Counted from the first letter of the stretch, positions 26,257-35,683 are shown. The stretch is 64,000 nucleotides of DNA from Candidatus Rubrimentiphilum sp. (GCA_035710515.1 DASTDE010000002.1:124001-188000), one strand, 5' to 3'. The notes: generated by a model not told the origin, from the letters alone. Made by a program: numbers and translations.

Positions 26257-27431
26257 TAAAGCCTTTCGAAGATCGTACTGATGCCCTGGCCGACGCCGAT
26301 GCACATCGTCGCCAATCCATACCGCGCCTCGCGCCGCCGCAGTTCGTGCAGGAGCGTCGTCGCGATGCGAGCGCCGCTTGCGCCTAACGGATGGCCGAGC
26401 GCAATCGCGCCGCCGTTCACGTTCGCCCTCTCCGGGTCGATCTCCAGGTCACGCAAGCATGCAATCGATTGCGCTGCGAACGCCTCGTTAATCTCGACCA
26501 GGTCCATCTGATCGATGCGCAGGCCCGCGTGCGCCAGCGCCTTGCGCGTCGCCGGGATCGGCCCGAGGCCCATGACATCCGGATGCACGCCGGCCGCCGC
26601 CGTGGCAACGACGCGCGCGATCGGTTTGAATCCAAGCTTCTTGGCCGTCTCCGCTTCGCAGAGCAAAAGCGCGGCGGCACCGTCGTTGATGCCCGACGAA
26701 TTACCGGCCGTGACCGTGCCGCCGGTTTTAAAAGCCGGTTTGAGCTTCGCCAACGCTTCCAGGGTCGTGTCGGGCCGCGGATGTTCATCCGCACCTACGT
26801 CGCCGACCGCGATCGTTTCTTGCGCGAAGGTGCCGCGCGCGACCGCGGCTTTGGTGCGCATCTGCGATTGGTACGCGAAGCGGTCTTGCTCCTCGCGCCC
26901 AATCTTGTAACGCTCGGCGACGTTCTCGGCAGTTTCGCCGAGCGAGATCGGCGGATAGAGCTCCTGCATGCGCGGGTTTATCATGCGCCAACCGATCGTC
27001 GTGTCGAACATTTCGATGGCACGATCGAACGGCTTCTCGCCTTTGAGTTGCACGAAGGGCGCGCGCGTCATCGATTCGACGCCGCCCGCGATAACGACGT
27101 CGCTTTCGCCATAGGCAATTGCGTGGGCGGCCGAGTTTATGGCCTGCAGGCTGCTGCCGCACAAACGATTCATCGTCGCGCCGGCAACTTCAACGGGAAG
27201 GCCCGCGAGAAGTGCAGCCATACGGGCGACGTTACGGTTGTCTTCGCCGGCTTGATTGGCCGCACCAAGAAACACGTCTTCGATCTGCTGCGGCGCAACG
27301 CCGGTGCGTTTGACGATCGCTTCAATAACGATCGCGGCGAGATCGTCCGGGCGTACGTTGGCCAGCACGCCGCCGTATCGTCCGATCGGCGTACGGACCG
27401 CGTCGACGACTACGACGTCACGCATTTTCAA
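26256..27431 (-). CDS. Acyl-CoA thiolase (acetyl-CoA C-acyltransferase)
   Basis: 391 residues, thiolase family. Nucleophile Cys in MNRLCGSSLQAINSAAHAI (about residue 90), His in NVNGGAIALGHPLGASGARI, and second Cys in TMCIGVGQGIS. It cleaves a 3-ketoacyl-CoA with CoA, as PaaJ or FadA does in degradation. It starts inside the dehydrogenase gene end (4-base overlap at 27428-27431). Placement between 3-hydroxyacyl-CoA dehydrogenase and ALDH suits a degradative route to acetyl-CoA and succinyl-CoA. Confidence 0.92.
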   Translation of the reverse strand: MKMRDVVVVDAVRTPIGRYGGVLANVRPDDLAAIVIEAIVKRTGVAPQQIEDVFLGAANQAGEDNRNVARMAALLAGLPVEVAGATMNRLCGSSLQAINSAAHAIAYGESDVVIAGGVESMTRAPFVQLKGEKPFDRAIEMFDTTIGWRMINPRMQELYPPISLGETAENVAERYKIGREEQDRFAYQSQMRTKAAVARGTFAQETIAVGDVGADEHPRPDTTLEALAKLKPAFKTGGTVTAGNSSGINDGAAALLLCEAETAKKLGFKPIARVVATAAAGVHPDVMGLGPIPATRKALAHAGLRIDQMDLVEINEAFAAQSIACLRDLEIDPERANVNGGAIALGHPLGASGARIATTLLHELRRREARYGLATMCIGVGQGISTIFERL

Positions 27432-29080
27432 AACGGCATTCCCGGATAGATCACGCTGCCGCCCGGCTTCGATTCCACGGCGCCCTCGGCGACCGCGACG
27501 TCCATCGCGTTGTCTTCATCTTGCACATCCAGCACCCACAACGCGCGGTGCGGCGAAAAAGCTGCGCCTTCGGCTCCGGCCAGGCGTTGCAGGATGCGCA
27601 CGACGCGGTCGCCGCCGATTTCGCGTCCCCAGGCGATTGGCCCGAGCGGGTAGTTCGTCCCCAAACGCATCGCCAGGTCCACGTCGGCCGGCGACGCGAC
27701 TTCTTCTTCTTGCACCGCGTAGACGGCTTCATTGATGATCGAGCCGATCGTGCGCCCGAGAAAGAGTCCCGGCCGGTCTTCCACGAGCACGACGCGCTTG
27801 CCGATCGCTTCGAAGACCTCTTGCGCGAGTTCGAGGGCATCGTCGCTCGTGTTTTCGGCGTCCACGATCTCGATCACGCTTTGCCGCTCGAGCGAGCCGA
27901 GCAAACCGAACCCCACAACGCGTTCGGGGTGGCGCAAACGCTTGGCAAGCGACGTCAGATCGGTCGCATACGCGTCAGCGAAAATCACCGTCTCCGGTGG
28001 AAAAAGCCGATCGAGGTCGGCGATAAACGCGCCGCGATCGCTCACGCCGTCGCCCGCATCGATCACGGTAGTCGTGTCGAGCGGCATCTCGTCGATCGCT
28101 TCGGCGTTCTCGCAGACGTTCACATGACCGTACGCCTTGTCCAGCGCCTCGCGCAACTCGATAGCGACGTTCGTGATGCCAACGATGAGAATCCGTTCGT
28201 CCTGGTTCAGCTCGCCCGGCGGTTGCGGGGGCGAATCGTCGTGACGCGGCGTGCCGCCGCTGTAATCGTAGAATCCGGAACCGGTCTTTCGACCGAGCTT
28301 GCCGCCCGCCACCAGTTCTTGCTGCAACGCAACCGGCTTGAGCCGCGCGGCGCCGGTGCGTTCGTAAATCGATTGCGATGTTGCCAAGTTAACGTCCAGT
28401 CCGATGAGATCCATGAGCTCGAACGGCCCCATGCGAAAACCGGCTCCGCGGGCCAAGCGATCGAGATCCTCCATCGGCGCGACGCCCTCTTCGTACGCGT
28501 GCATCGCTTGCAGATAAAATGGGCGCGCGACGCGATTCACTATGAAGCCGGGCGTGTCGGCCGTAACGACCGCCGTCTTTCCAAAACGTTCCGCGATCGC
28601 GCGAGCTTGTGCGACGGCTTCGTCGGAGGTCTCATCGCCGCGAACGATTTCTACGAGTTTCATCACAACAGGCGGATTAAAGAAATGCAGCCCGAGAACG
28701 CGCTCGGGATGCTCGACGGATTCGGCGATCTCGCTTACGGAGAGCGACGACGTATTTGTGGCCAGTAACGCCTTCGGACCGAGCGCGTCAGCAAGCGTTT
28801 TAAAAATGGTGCGCTTTAAGTCGAGCCGCTCGGGCACGGCTTCGATCGCGAGCTCGGCATCCAGTCCAGTGGGAACGGAGTCGTAGAACTGAACGCGCTG
28901 CATGATCGTGTCATCTTGCGCCCCTGTGTCATCCTGAGCTTGTCGAAGGATGACGTCGCGTGCTCGTGATTGGGCACCCGCATCGGGCTCGATCAGCGAA
29001 ACGCTGTCGCCGGCGAGGGCCGCAACCGCTGCGATGCCCGCCCCCATCGTTCCGGCGCCCACGACGACAATGTTTGCCAC
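27428..29080 (-). CDS. 3-hydroxyacyl-CoA dehydrogenase, two-domain PaaH-like
   Basis: 550 residues. N-terminal NAD-binding fold VVGAGTMGAGIAAVAA (GxGxxG), then NPPVVMKLVEIVRGDETS, and a first C-terminal dimer domain (GFIVNRVARPFYLQAMHAYEEGVA); a second such domain follows (FLGRTIGSIINEAVYAVQEEE, LGTNYPLGPIAWGREIG). This doubled layout is like E. coli PaaH. It oxidises a 3-hydroxyacyl-CoA with NAD. Around residues 42-58 a dispersed repeat is inserted in frame (LRQAQDDTGAQDD), just after the first beta-alpha-beta unit, so function should be checked. First gene of the leftward cluster. Confidence 0.9.
   Translation of the reverse strand: MANIVVVGAGTMGAGIAAVAALAGDSVSLIEPDAGAQSRARDVILRQAQDDTGAQDDTIMQRVQFYDSVPTGLDAELAIEAVPERLDLKRTIFKTLADALGPKALLATNTSSLSVSEIAESVEHPERVLGLHFFNPPVVMKLVEIVRGDETSDEAVAQARAIAERFGKTAVVTADTPGFIVNRVARPFYLQAMHAYEEGVAPMEDLDRLARGAGFRMGPFELMDLIGLDVNLATSQSIYERTGAARLKPVALQQELVAGGKLGRKTGSGFYDYSGGTPRHDDSPPQPPGELNQDERILIVGITNVAIELREALDKAYGHVNVCENAEAIDEMPLDTTTVIDAGDGVSDRGAFIADLDRLFPPETVIFADAYATDLTSLAKRLRHPERVVGFGLLGSLERQSVIEIVDAENTSDDALELAQEVFEAIGKRVVLVEDRPGLFLGRTIGSIINEAVYAVQEEEVASPADVDLAMRLGTNYPLGPIAWGREIGGDRVVRILQRLAGAEGAAFSPHRALWVLDVQDEDNAMDVAVAEGAVESKPGGSVIYPGMPF
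28908..28954. repeat. Dispersed repeat inside the 3-hydroxyacyl-CoA dehydrogenase gene
   Basis: Plus-strand GTGTCATCCTGAGCTTGTCG followed by AAGGATGACG, with a half copy GTGTCATCTTGCG just before. In the coding strand it gives LRQAQDDTGAQDDT, a peptide absent from the enzyme family. It is read in a phase free of stop codons. Confidence 0.86.
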
Positions 29081-29113
29081 AAACCCCTCATTGGTCGGGG
29101 ACGGCGCGGGACC

Positions 29114-29674
29114 ATGCCGAAGACGCCGCCGATGGAGAAACCCGGCTGGCGCGTCACGTCCTCTTATGCCATCGACTCACCGCACTTAAAGCTGCGCAAA
29201 GACAGAGTCGAACTGCCGAACGGCGGCATTATCGAAGACTATTACGTGAAGGAGAGCCGCGGGTTCGCGATCGTCTTCGCGATGACGAGCGAGAAACGCG
29301 TTGTTTTAGTCCGCCAGTATAAGCACGGAATCGGCAAGGTACTGCTGGAGCTTCCGGCGGGCGCTATCGATCCGGGCGAGACGCCGCAGCAAACCGCAAC
29401 GAGGGAGTTTACCGAAGAGACCGGCTACGCCGGCGCGATGGAGTTTGTGCGCAGCTTCGTTACCGATGCAACCAACGCGAACACGGTCGCGCATTTGTTC
29501 TTCGCGCCCGACGTGCGGCTAGCCGGAAAGCAGAACCTCGGGATCGGCGAGGACATCAGTGTGGAGCTCTATACGCTGGACGAGCTTCACGCATTCGTTC
29601 GCGACGGCACAATTGACTCGGTCGCGCACGTCGCATCGATCTACTTGATGCTGGATCGACTGAAGGTTCCGTAA
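29114..29674 (+). CDS. Nudix hydrolase (ADP-ribose pyrophosphatase-like)
   Basis: 186 residues from ATG 29114. The Nudix box is complete: GAIDPGETPQQTATREFTEE followed by TGY, matching Gx5Ex7REUxEExGU. The segments VVLVRQYKHG and LELPAG before it are usual for ADP-ribose/sugar-nucleotide pyrophosphatases. It breaks nucleoside-diphosphate compounds in house-cleaning. Divergent from the dehydrogenase gene with 33 bases between the starts. Confidence 0.87.
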   Translation: MPKTPPMEKPGWRVTSSYAIDSPHLKLRKDRVELPNGGIIEDYYVKESRGFAIVFAMTSEKRVVLVRQYKHGIGKVLLELPAGAIDPGETPQQTATREFTEETGYAGAMEFVRSFVTDATNANTVAHLFFAPDVRLAGKQNLGIGEDISVELYTLDELHAFVRDGTIDSVAHVASIYLMLDRLKVP

Positions 29675-29675
29675 T

Positions 29676-29729
29676 CCCCTCGATACCTCGGGGTGGTTCG
29701 ATACCTCACCATGACAATTAGGATGACAA
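29676..29729. repeat. Dispersed repeat at the nudix/lhr convergent junction
   Basis: CCCCTCGATACCTCGGGGTGG is followed by TTCGATACCTCACCATGACA and a partial third unit ATTAGGATGACAAT. It covers the whole intergenic gap. On the lhr strand the third unit supplies the last codons TTG-TCA-TCC-TAA. Confidence 0.86.
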
Positions 29730-32700
29730 TGCGAGTTCGGGGCGCGTAGCCGGAAGAACGATGCCGGCAAGCTGGAGCGGATCGTAAGAGCCAACCTGCA
29801 CGAGTTCGCCATCGTCGCCGCCGCGGTGGACGGCGCGCAGCGCTTCGATCGCCTCCGGCAACGCAAACTGCTCGCCGACGTAGCCCGAAACGAAACGGCC
29901 GCCTCGAATTTCTCCGCGTGCCTCGAGCCGGCGCAGCGCCTGCAAGAGCTCCCGCCACGGCGGCGCAAGACTTTCGCGCGCGATCACGTCGCGGAAAAGC
30001 ACGCCCCAGCGTTCGAGCAGCTGCCGCGCGAATTTTTCTGGATCGATACGCTCGGTCGTGGAAGCGAGCAGAGTCCAGCGCCCGCTCGAAGAGCGAGGAC
30101 GAGCGCGCAGCCCCTTCTCCCCCAGCCTGCGCTTGGCATCGATCAGCGAGCGCAGCGCATCGAATCCATCTGCGGTAACAAGCCCGGCAGCGACGAGCTG
30201 CCAAAGCGCCTCCTCGACCTCCGCCGGTAAGCGTTTGGTTTCGCGAACGATCTCGGTGAAGAACGGCGCGCGCAGATTCTGTATAACTTCGAGGACCTCG
30301 CGCGACGCATGAGAGAGGCCACTGACGCCATCCTCACGCCGTACGATCAGGTCGCCGGAGTCCTCGCGCGTGAAGAGTGAAATCGGCGCGATCTTCGTCG
30401 GACGGATGCGGCGCGCGACTTCGCCCTCTTCAATAGCAAGTGAGGGATGCGGCGCCAGGCGTCCCCACATCACTTCGCCCGAGTAACAGAGCTTGTCCAA
30501 GTATTCGGAGCGGTATCCCGCGACGCGTTTAGGCAGAATTTGCGTTTCCCACGCCGCCGCCGGAATTTCGTATCCTTGGAGCTGCTTGACGATCTGCAGC
30601 GTGCCGTCGACGCCGTGCAGGCGTGTCGCCGGCTCGACGTGCTGCCAGCGATGCAGAAACCGGACGAACTCCGCGGAGGTAACCGGCTCGATTTCGCGCC
30701 GCAGCTGTCCGATCGTACGACGATGAATCCGCGCGAGCACGCGGCGATTGCACCACTCTTCTTGCTCGCCGCCGCGAAAACGGCCACGCAACAGTTGCCC
30801 CTGTGTTTCGAGGCGGATTAACGCCGCTTCAATTAGCGCGGCATCCACGCGAAAACGCTCCGCCATTTCGCCAACCGTCAACGGACCGCTGCATTCCAGC
30901 CATCCCCGCAGCACTTCCGCAACGGATTCTTCTTGCTGCTGCAGCAAGGCGGACCGGGCGAGATCCGCGCGTTCGGCAGCGACCCAGAAAGGCGTGCCGG
31001 CGACGTCCAAAGTTATGACGCGATTTTGCGCGGCGAGCTCGTCGTACCAAGCGTTCCAGTGCGCTGCGGGCGCCAGTACGATCAGCGTGAGCATGGCGTC
31101 GTGCAGTTCGTCGGCGTCGCGGACGACGGGCCACGACTCTTCGGCGACTTCGGCGATGACGGTCGCGTCGAGGATGCCGGCGCCGTCGAGATCGTCGCGA
31201 ACCGTCCGGCGCAGCTGCACCGCACGCGCGCGGCGCTCTTCCAGCGGGGCGTCGTCCAGGTAGGCATACGGGTTTGCATTGAGGATCTCGTGACAAAACG
31301 GCGAGGGCTCGGGCGTATCGACCGCAACAGTTCGTATACTGCCGTCTTCGATAGCCTGCAAAATGGTCATCAGCCCGGGCAAGTCCATGGCTTCGTGCAG
31401 ACAGTTGGCGATCGTCTCGCGCACCAGGACGTGATCCGGAATCCGAATCGGCCCCGTCAGATTCTCGGCGCAGGCGGCTTGGTCCGGAAAGACCGAGGCC
31501 AGCAGATCGTCGGCGCGCATGCGCATCAGTTGCGGCGGCACTTTGCGTCCGCCGCGCATGCGCAGAATCGCAAGCGCGCGCGTCGCATTCCAGCGCCAAC
31601 GCGCACCAAACATCGGTGCCGCGAGCAGCGCTTGCGTCAGCGTGTACTCGACGCTGGCGGTCTTCACGTATTCGAAGACGATATCGAGCGGAAAGGCGTG
31701 CTGGTCGGTGAGCGAGAGGCAGATGCCGTTGTCGGTGGCGGCAGCTTGCAACTCGAGGTTGAACGACCGGCAGAATTTCTTGCGCAGCGCCAGCCCCCAC
31801 GCGCGATTGATGCGCGCGCCGAAGGGCGTGTGCAGAATCAGCTGCATGCCGCCGCCTTCGTCGAAAAAGCGCTCGGCAACGATGGTGCGATCCGTCGGGA
31901 CGACGCCCAGCACTTTCTTGCCGGCGCGTACGTAGGTGACGGCTTGCTCCGCGCCCGCGCGATCCAGGCCGCACTCGCGTTCGAGCAGCTCTATCGCGGT
32001 TGGATCGTCGCGTTCGTCGATCGCGGCGCGCAGCGCCGAAACTTCATGCGAGAGCTCGATCGTACGGCCGCGGCCTTCGCCGTTCCAAAACGGAATCGTC
32101 GGCGCGGCGCCGTGCGCATCTTCGACGCGCACGATGCCCGGCTCGATGCGCCGGATGCGCCAGGACGTGATGCCCAGCAAGAACACGTCGCCCGCCAAGC
32201 TTTCCACTGCGAAGTCCTCGTCAAGCGTGCCTACGACATGCCCTTCGGGTTCGGCGACTACGTTGTAGTTGGCGGTGTCCGGTATTGCTCCGCCGGACGT
32301 GATTGCCGCTAAGCGGGCGCCGCGCCGGGCGCGTACGCGCTGGTTCACGCGGTCGTAATGCAGAAACGCGCCGCTGCGTCCGCGCGAATGCGCGACGCCG
32401 TCGGCCAGCATGTCGAGGACGTCGTCAAAATCTTTGCGCGTCAGATCGCGGTAGGGATACGCGGAGCGCACCAGGTCGAAGAGCGCGTCGACCTCGTACT
32501 CGCCGCTCGCGGTTGCGGCAACGATCTGCTGCGCGAGAATGTCCAGCGGCGCCGCGGGAATCACGAGCGCATCCAAAGTGCCGCTGCGGATCGAACGCAC
32601 GAGCGCCGCGCACTCCAGCAGCTCGTCGCGCGTGGTGGCGAAGAGCCGGCCTTCGGGTTTTGCGCCGACCCAGTGGCCGGATCTGCCGATGCGCTGCAGC

Positions 32701-33815
32701 GCGACCGCGATCGAGCGCGGCGATCCCAGCTGCACGACCAGATCGATGGAACCGATGTCGATGCCCAGTTCGAGCGACGCCGTGGCGACGACCGCGCGCA
32801 ACTCGCCGTTCTTCAGCCGATTTTCGGCGTTAAAGCGCGATTCTTTGGAGAGGCTGCCGTGATGCGGCATGACGACGCCTTCGCCCAGGCGCTCCGTGAG
32901 CGCGAAGGCAACGCGTTCGGTCATGCGCCGCGTGCTTACGAAGACCAGCGTGGTGCGGTGCGCGCGAATGTGATCGGCGACGCGGTCGTAGATCTCCGCC
33001 CACATCTCCGTGCTGGCGACGGGTCCCAATTCGTCATTAGGCACCTCGACGACGGTGTGCATCTCGCGCCGGAGACCCAGATTGACGATCTGTGCGTTCG
33101 GGCTGAGGAACGCCGCGACGTTTTCGATCGGATGAACGGTGGCCGACAACCCGATGCGCTGCGGTTTGCGCCCGCTGCCGGCTTGCACGAGCGCATCAAG
33201 GCGTGCCAGCGTCAGCGCCAGATGCGAACCGCGTTTGTCGGCGGCCATGGCGTGGATCTCGTCGACGATAACCGTCGAGACGCGCGTGAAGAGCGCGCGC
33301 GACTTTTCAGACGTCATAAGAATGAAGAGCGACTCGGGCGTGGTGACCAGCACGTGCGGCGGTTTACGCAGCATGCGTTGGCGGTCGGCCGTGCTGGTAT
33401 CGCCGGTGCGGACGAACGCGCGAATCGGTGCAAGCGGAGTCAGCCGCTGATTGGCTAGCGCCAGAATCTCGCCAAGTGGAAGTTCGAGGTTCTTGTGCAC
33501 GTCGTTGCTGAGTGCCCGCAGGGGCGAGACGTAGACGACCAGCGTGGCGTCCGGTAGAGCGTCGTCGACCGCGGCGCGAACGAGTTCATCGAGGCAAAGC
33601 GAGAAGGCAGCCAGCGTCTTGCCCGAGCCCGTCGGGGCCGAGATCAGAACGTCGTGGCCGGCGCGAATCAGCGGCCAGCCTTGAATCTGTGGGTCGGTAG
33701 GCGTCCAATTCCGGGACGTGAACCACTCGCGCACCAGCGGATGGAAGCCGCTCAATGCGGCAGTCGCGGCTCCGTTGCTTCCTTCTAAGTGCAGACCGTC
33801 AAGAACGGGATTCAT
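29718..33815 (-). CDS. lhr: Large DEAD/DEAH helicase Lhr
   Basis: 1365 residues, superfamily-2 helicase of the Lhr (large helicase-related) group. Motif I SAPTGSGKTLAAF (about 60), motif II VDEIHAM, motif III SATVHPI, motif VI LQRIGRSGH; then a winged-helix and the Lhr beta-barrel region, and a long C-terminal part. It unwinds DNA or RNA:DNA with 3'-5' polarity in repair. Length is near the 1500-residue long form, so it should carry part of the Lhr C-terminal extension. The last residues LSS come from a repeat. Confidence 0.93.
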   Translation of the reverse strand: MNPVLDGLHLEGSNGAATAALSGFHPLVREWFTSRNWTPTDPQIQGWPLIRAGHDVLISAPTGSGKTLAAFSLCLDELVRAAVDDALPDATLVVYVSPLRALSNDVHKNLELPLGEILALANQRLTPLAPIRAFVRTGDTSTADRQRMLRKPPHVLVTTPESLFILMTSEKSRALFTRVSTVIVDEIHAMAADKRGSHLALTLARLDALVQAGSGRKPQRIGLSATVHPIENVAAFLSPNAQIVNLGLRREMHTVVEVPNDELGPVASTEMWAEIYDRVADHIRAHRTTLVFVSTRRMTERVAFALTERLGEGVVMPHHGSLSKESRFNAENRLKNGELRAVVATASLELGIDIGSIDLVVQLGSPRSIAVALQRIGRSGHWVGAKPEGRLFATTRDELLECAALVRSIRSGTLDALVIPAAPLDILAQQIVAATASGEYEVDALFDLVRSAYPYRDLTRKDFDDVLDMLADGVAHSRGRSGAFLHYDRVNQRVRARRGARLAAITSGGAIPDTANYNVVAEPEGHVVGTLDEDFAVESLAGDVFLLGITSWRIRRIEPGIVRVEDAHGAAPTIPFWNGEGRGRTIELSHEVSALRAAIDERDDPTAIELLERECGLDRAGAEQAVTYVRAGKKVLGVVPTDRTIVAERFFDEGGGMQLILHTPFGARINRAWGLALRKKFCRSFNLELQAAATDNGICLSLTDQHAFPLDIVFEYVKTASVEYTLTQALLAAPMFGARWRWNATRALAILRMRGGRKVPPQLMRMRADDLLASVFPDQAACAENLTGPIRIPDHVLVRETIANCLHEAMDLPGLMTILQAIEDGSIRTVAVDTPEPSPFCHEILNANPYAYLDDAPLEERRARAVQLRRTVRDDLDGAGILDATVIAEVAEESWPVVRDADELHDAMLTLIVLAPAAHWNAWYDELAAQNRVITLDVAGTPFWVAAERADLARSALLQQQEESVAEVLRGWLECSGPLTVGEMAERFRVDAALIEAALIRLETQGQLLRGRFRGGEQEEWCNRRVLARIHRRTIGQLRREIEPVTSAEFVRFLHRWQHVEPATRLHGVDGTLQIVKQLQGYEIPAAAWETQILPKRVAGYRSEYLDKLCYSGEVMWGRLAPHPSLAIEEGEVARRIRPTKIAPISLFTREDSGDLIVRREDGVSGLSHASREVLEVIQNLRAPFFTEIVRETKRLPAEVEEALWQLVAAGLVTADGFDALRSLIDAKRRLGEKGLRARPRSSSGRWTLLASTTERIDPEKFARQLLERWGVLFRDVIARESLAPPWRELLQALRRLEARGEIRGGRFVSGYVGEQFALPEAIEALRAVHRGGDDGELVQVGSYDPLQLAGIVLPATRPELALSS

Positions 33816-33855
33816 GAGGCGAACAAGTGTTCGACGGCGGGAGGCCGGCCCTCTG

Positions 33856-34611
33856 CTACGGGATGGTCGCGGCTTGCGCGAGGGAGTCGGTGGTCAGGGT
33901 GAGGGTGAGCTGCTGCTCGATTCGGTCGTCCTGGCCCTGGCCCACGTGCCGGCGGGTGACGGTGTCCTCCTTCAGCTTGAGCGGCACGCTCAGCTTCTGA
34001 TTGTAGGAGATGTTGCCGCTGGTGTCCGCACGATAGCCGTTGGCGCCCTCGATGGTCAGGGCGCGCTGGTAATCGATGCTCAGCAGACCGTTGTTATTGT
34101 CGCTCGAGATCGTGTAATCGTTGACTTCCTTGCCGCCGGGCATGGCGTTCACGTTCTGCCAGTGCTTTTTCAGATCCAGCTGCGAGGGGTTCACGAAATT
34201 TCTTCCGAGCACGCGCAGCAGCGACATCTCTTCTTCGTTCACTTTCTTGTCAGGGTCGCAAACAACGCTGCCGATCCCATAAACGACGCACGTTGCCGGC
34301 GCCGCGGTCCGGTCGCCACGGCCTTGCTCGGCTACGGAGACGACCAAGCCGGTATCCGGCTGAACCATAAGGACGTCGATCGTTATCGTGCCTTTGTCGC
34401 TGTTGCCGCCGCCGTAGTGCGTCATTCCGCTGCCCGTGCCGCCGCCGGCCTCGCCGACGCCTGAACTATGCACGGTGCGATCCTGCGTGATGCTTATATC
34501 GAAGCTATAGGCGAGCTGGCGCATCGGTTTGCCCTGCTGAGCGCCGGCCGTTGTGCCCGCGAAGCCGGAAAGTAAAGCAAATGCACAGGTAAGATGAAGG
34601 CAGCGGTTCAT
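33856..34611 (-). CDS. Hypothetical secreted protein
   Basis: 251 residues with signal peptide (cleavage near TTAGAQQ). The mature part is beta-rich: AYSFDISITQDRTVHSSG, GTITIDVLMVQPDTGLVVSV and a C-terminal RIEQQLTLTLTTDS. One Cys pair (TCVVYGIGSVVCDPD) may form a disulfide. No family recognised. It is convergent-free and divergent from the short membrane protein at 34675. Confidence 0.72.
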   Translation of the reverse strand: MNRCLHLTCAFALLSGFAGTTAGAQQGKPMRQLAYSFDISITQDRTVHSSGVGEAGGGTGSGMTHYGGGNSDKGTITIDVLMVQPDTGLVVSVAEQGRGDRTAAPATCVVYGIGSVVCDPDKKVNEEEMSLLRVLGRNFVNPSQLDLKKHWQNVNAMPGGKEVNDYTISSDNNNGLLSIDYQRALTIEGANGYRADTSGNISYNQKLSVPLKLKEDTVTRRHVGQGQDDRIEQQLTLTLTTDSLAQAATIP

Positions 34612-34674
34612 AGGCTGGAAAGTTCGAGCCGGCCCGGACGAAACCCGTCACCCTCGACCTCAGTAGTAGAGGGC

Positions 34675-34863
34675 ATGCTGAACGCGTTCATCCGCCTTAC
34701 CTTGATCGTCGCGCTGGCGATCGTGGCTTTCTTCGTCGCCATCTTCCTTTTGAAGGTGGTCGTCGTGGCCGCGGTCATCGCCGCTTTGGTTTTGGGAATT
34801 CTGTTCCTGACTAACCTCGCGCGCCGGCGAAAAGACGCTCCGATAACCCGCTACCGGCCCTAA
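34675..34863 (+). CDS. Small membrane protein
   Basis: 62 residues from ATG 34675 (an open frame to 34594 exists but begins inside the divergent gene). Almost the whole central part is hydrophobic: LTLIVALAIVAFFVAIFLL and VVVVAAVIAALVLGILFL make two membrane helices, with a basic C-terminus NLARRRKD. Ribosome site TAGAGGGC is near. Function unknown. Ends overlapping the alpha/beta-hydrolase stop by 4 bases. Confidence 0.6.
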   Translation: MLNAFIRLTLIVALAIVAFFVAIFLLKVVVVAAVIAALVLGILFLTNLARRRKDAPITRYRP

Positions 34864-35681
34864 GCCGCAAATGCGGCGAGCGCCGCCGTCAGCGCCGCGG
34901 GCTCCTCGAGCATCGGGAGGTGCCCGCTGCTCTGCATGACCTGCAGCTGCGCCGCCGGAAAGGCGCGGCACGTTTCCCGAGCCTCGTCCAGCGACCCAAT
35001 CTTGTCGCCCGCGCCGGCAACGATCAGCACCGGCATCTTCAATTCTTCCGCAATGTCGTAGGAGTCCGTGCGCTGCGCCATCCCGCGCAGCATTGCGGCA
35101 GCTCCTTGCGGCGAATTCGTCTGCACGATTGCACGCACGCGTTCGATCACACTCGGATTGTCGCGCAACGTCGCGTCCGAAAAAAGCCGCGGCAAGTACG
35201 ATTCAAGCGCCGGTTCGATACTATTTTCGCGTTCCAACCGATCCGCCAGATCGTTGCGAAAGCCCGCTATTTCAGGCGAATCCGCCGCAAGGCGGCTGCA
35301 AATCAGCGCTAGACGCGATACGCGCTCCGTATACATCCGCGCGAACGCCAGCGCCACAAAACCGCCGAGCGAATGACCTGCGATCGTCGCGCGATCGATC
35401 GACATCGCATCGAGTATCGCCGCCACATCACCCGCCAAAGTTTCCATCAAGTACGGTCCGCCGGGCGCGCTGGATCGTCCCATGCCGCGCAGATCCGGAG
35501 TGATAACACGATGCGTTTGCGCGAGCGCGGAAGTCTGCGCGTTCCAGATTTCGCGCGTCAGCGGAAAGCCGTGAAGCAGAACGATCGCGTCGCCGTTACC
35601 ATCGCTGACGACATCGAGCACGGCGTCGTCAACGCGAAAACTTGTCACGACGCTCGTAATACTGTATAACATAGGCAACAC
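34860..35681 (-). CDS. Alpha/beta hydrolase
   Basis: Up to 273 residues. Nucleophile elbow AGHSLGGF, oxyanion LLHGFPLTREIW, Asp in VLIVAGAGDKIGSLDEA and His in SSGHLPMLEEP complete the triad. Similar to esterases/epoxide hydrolase-type enzymes such as 3-oxoadipate enol-lactonase; substrate unknown. An alternative GTG start at 35648 (MTSFRVDD) is attractive because the region 35649-35681 carries the promoter of the divergent H1-like gene. Confidence 0.88.
   Translation of the reverse strand: MLPMLYSITSVVTSFRVDDAVLDVVSDGNGDAIVLLHGFPLTREIWNAQTSALAQTHRVITPDLRGMGRSSAPGGPYLMETLAGDVAAILDAMSIDRATIAGHSLGGFVALAFARMYTERVSRLALICSRLAADSPEIAGFRNDLADRLERENSIEPALESYLPRLFSDATLRDNPSVIERVRAIVQTNSPQGAAAMLRGMAQRTDSYDIAEELKMPVLIVAGAGDKIGSLDEARETCRAFPAAQLQVMQSSGHLPMLEEPAALTAALAAFAA
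35642..35670 (+). promoter_or_regulatory. Sigma70-like promoter for the H1-like gene
   Basis: TTGTCA (35642-35647), 17-base spacer, TATAAC (35665-35670). Transcription would begin near 35677, giving a leader of about 48 bases with the hairpin at 35684-35703. It is one of the best promoter matches in the window. Confidence 0.7.
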
Positions 35682-35683
35682 CC

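Noticed and set aside
26391-28768. Long plus frames opposite the thiolase and dehydrogenase
   Set aside because: Antisense shadows of high-GC genes; Arg/Val-rich and without motif.
30933-32312. 459-codon plus frame opposite lhr
   Set aside because: Antisense of Lhr, without family motif.
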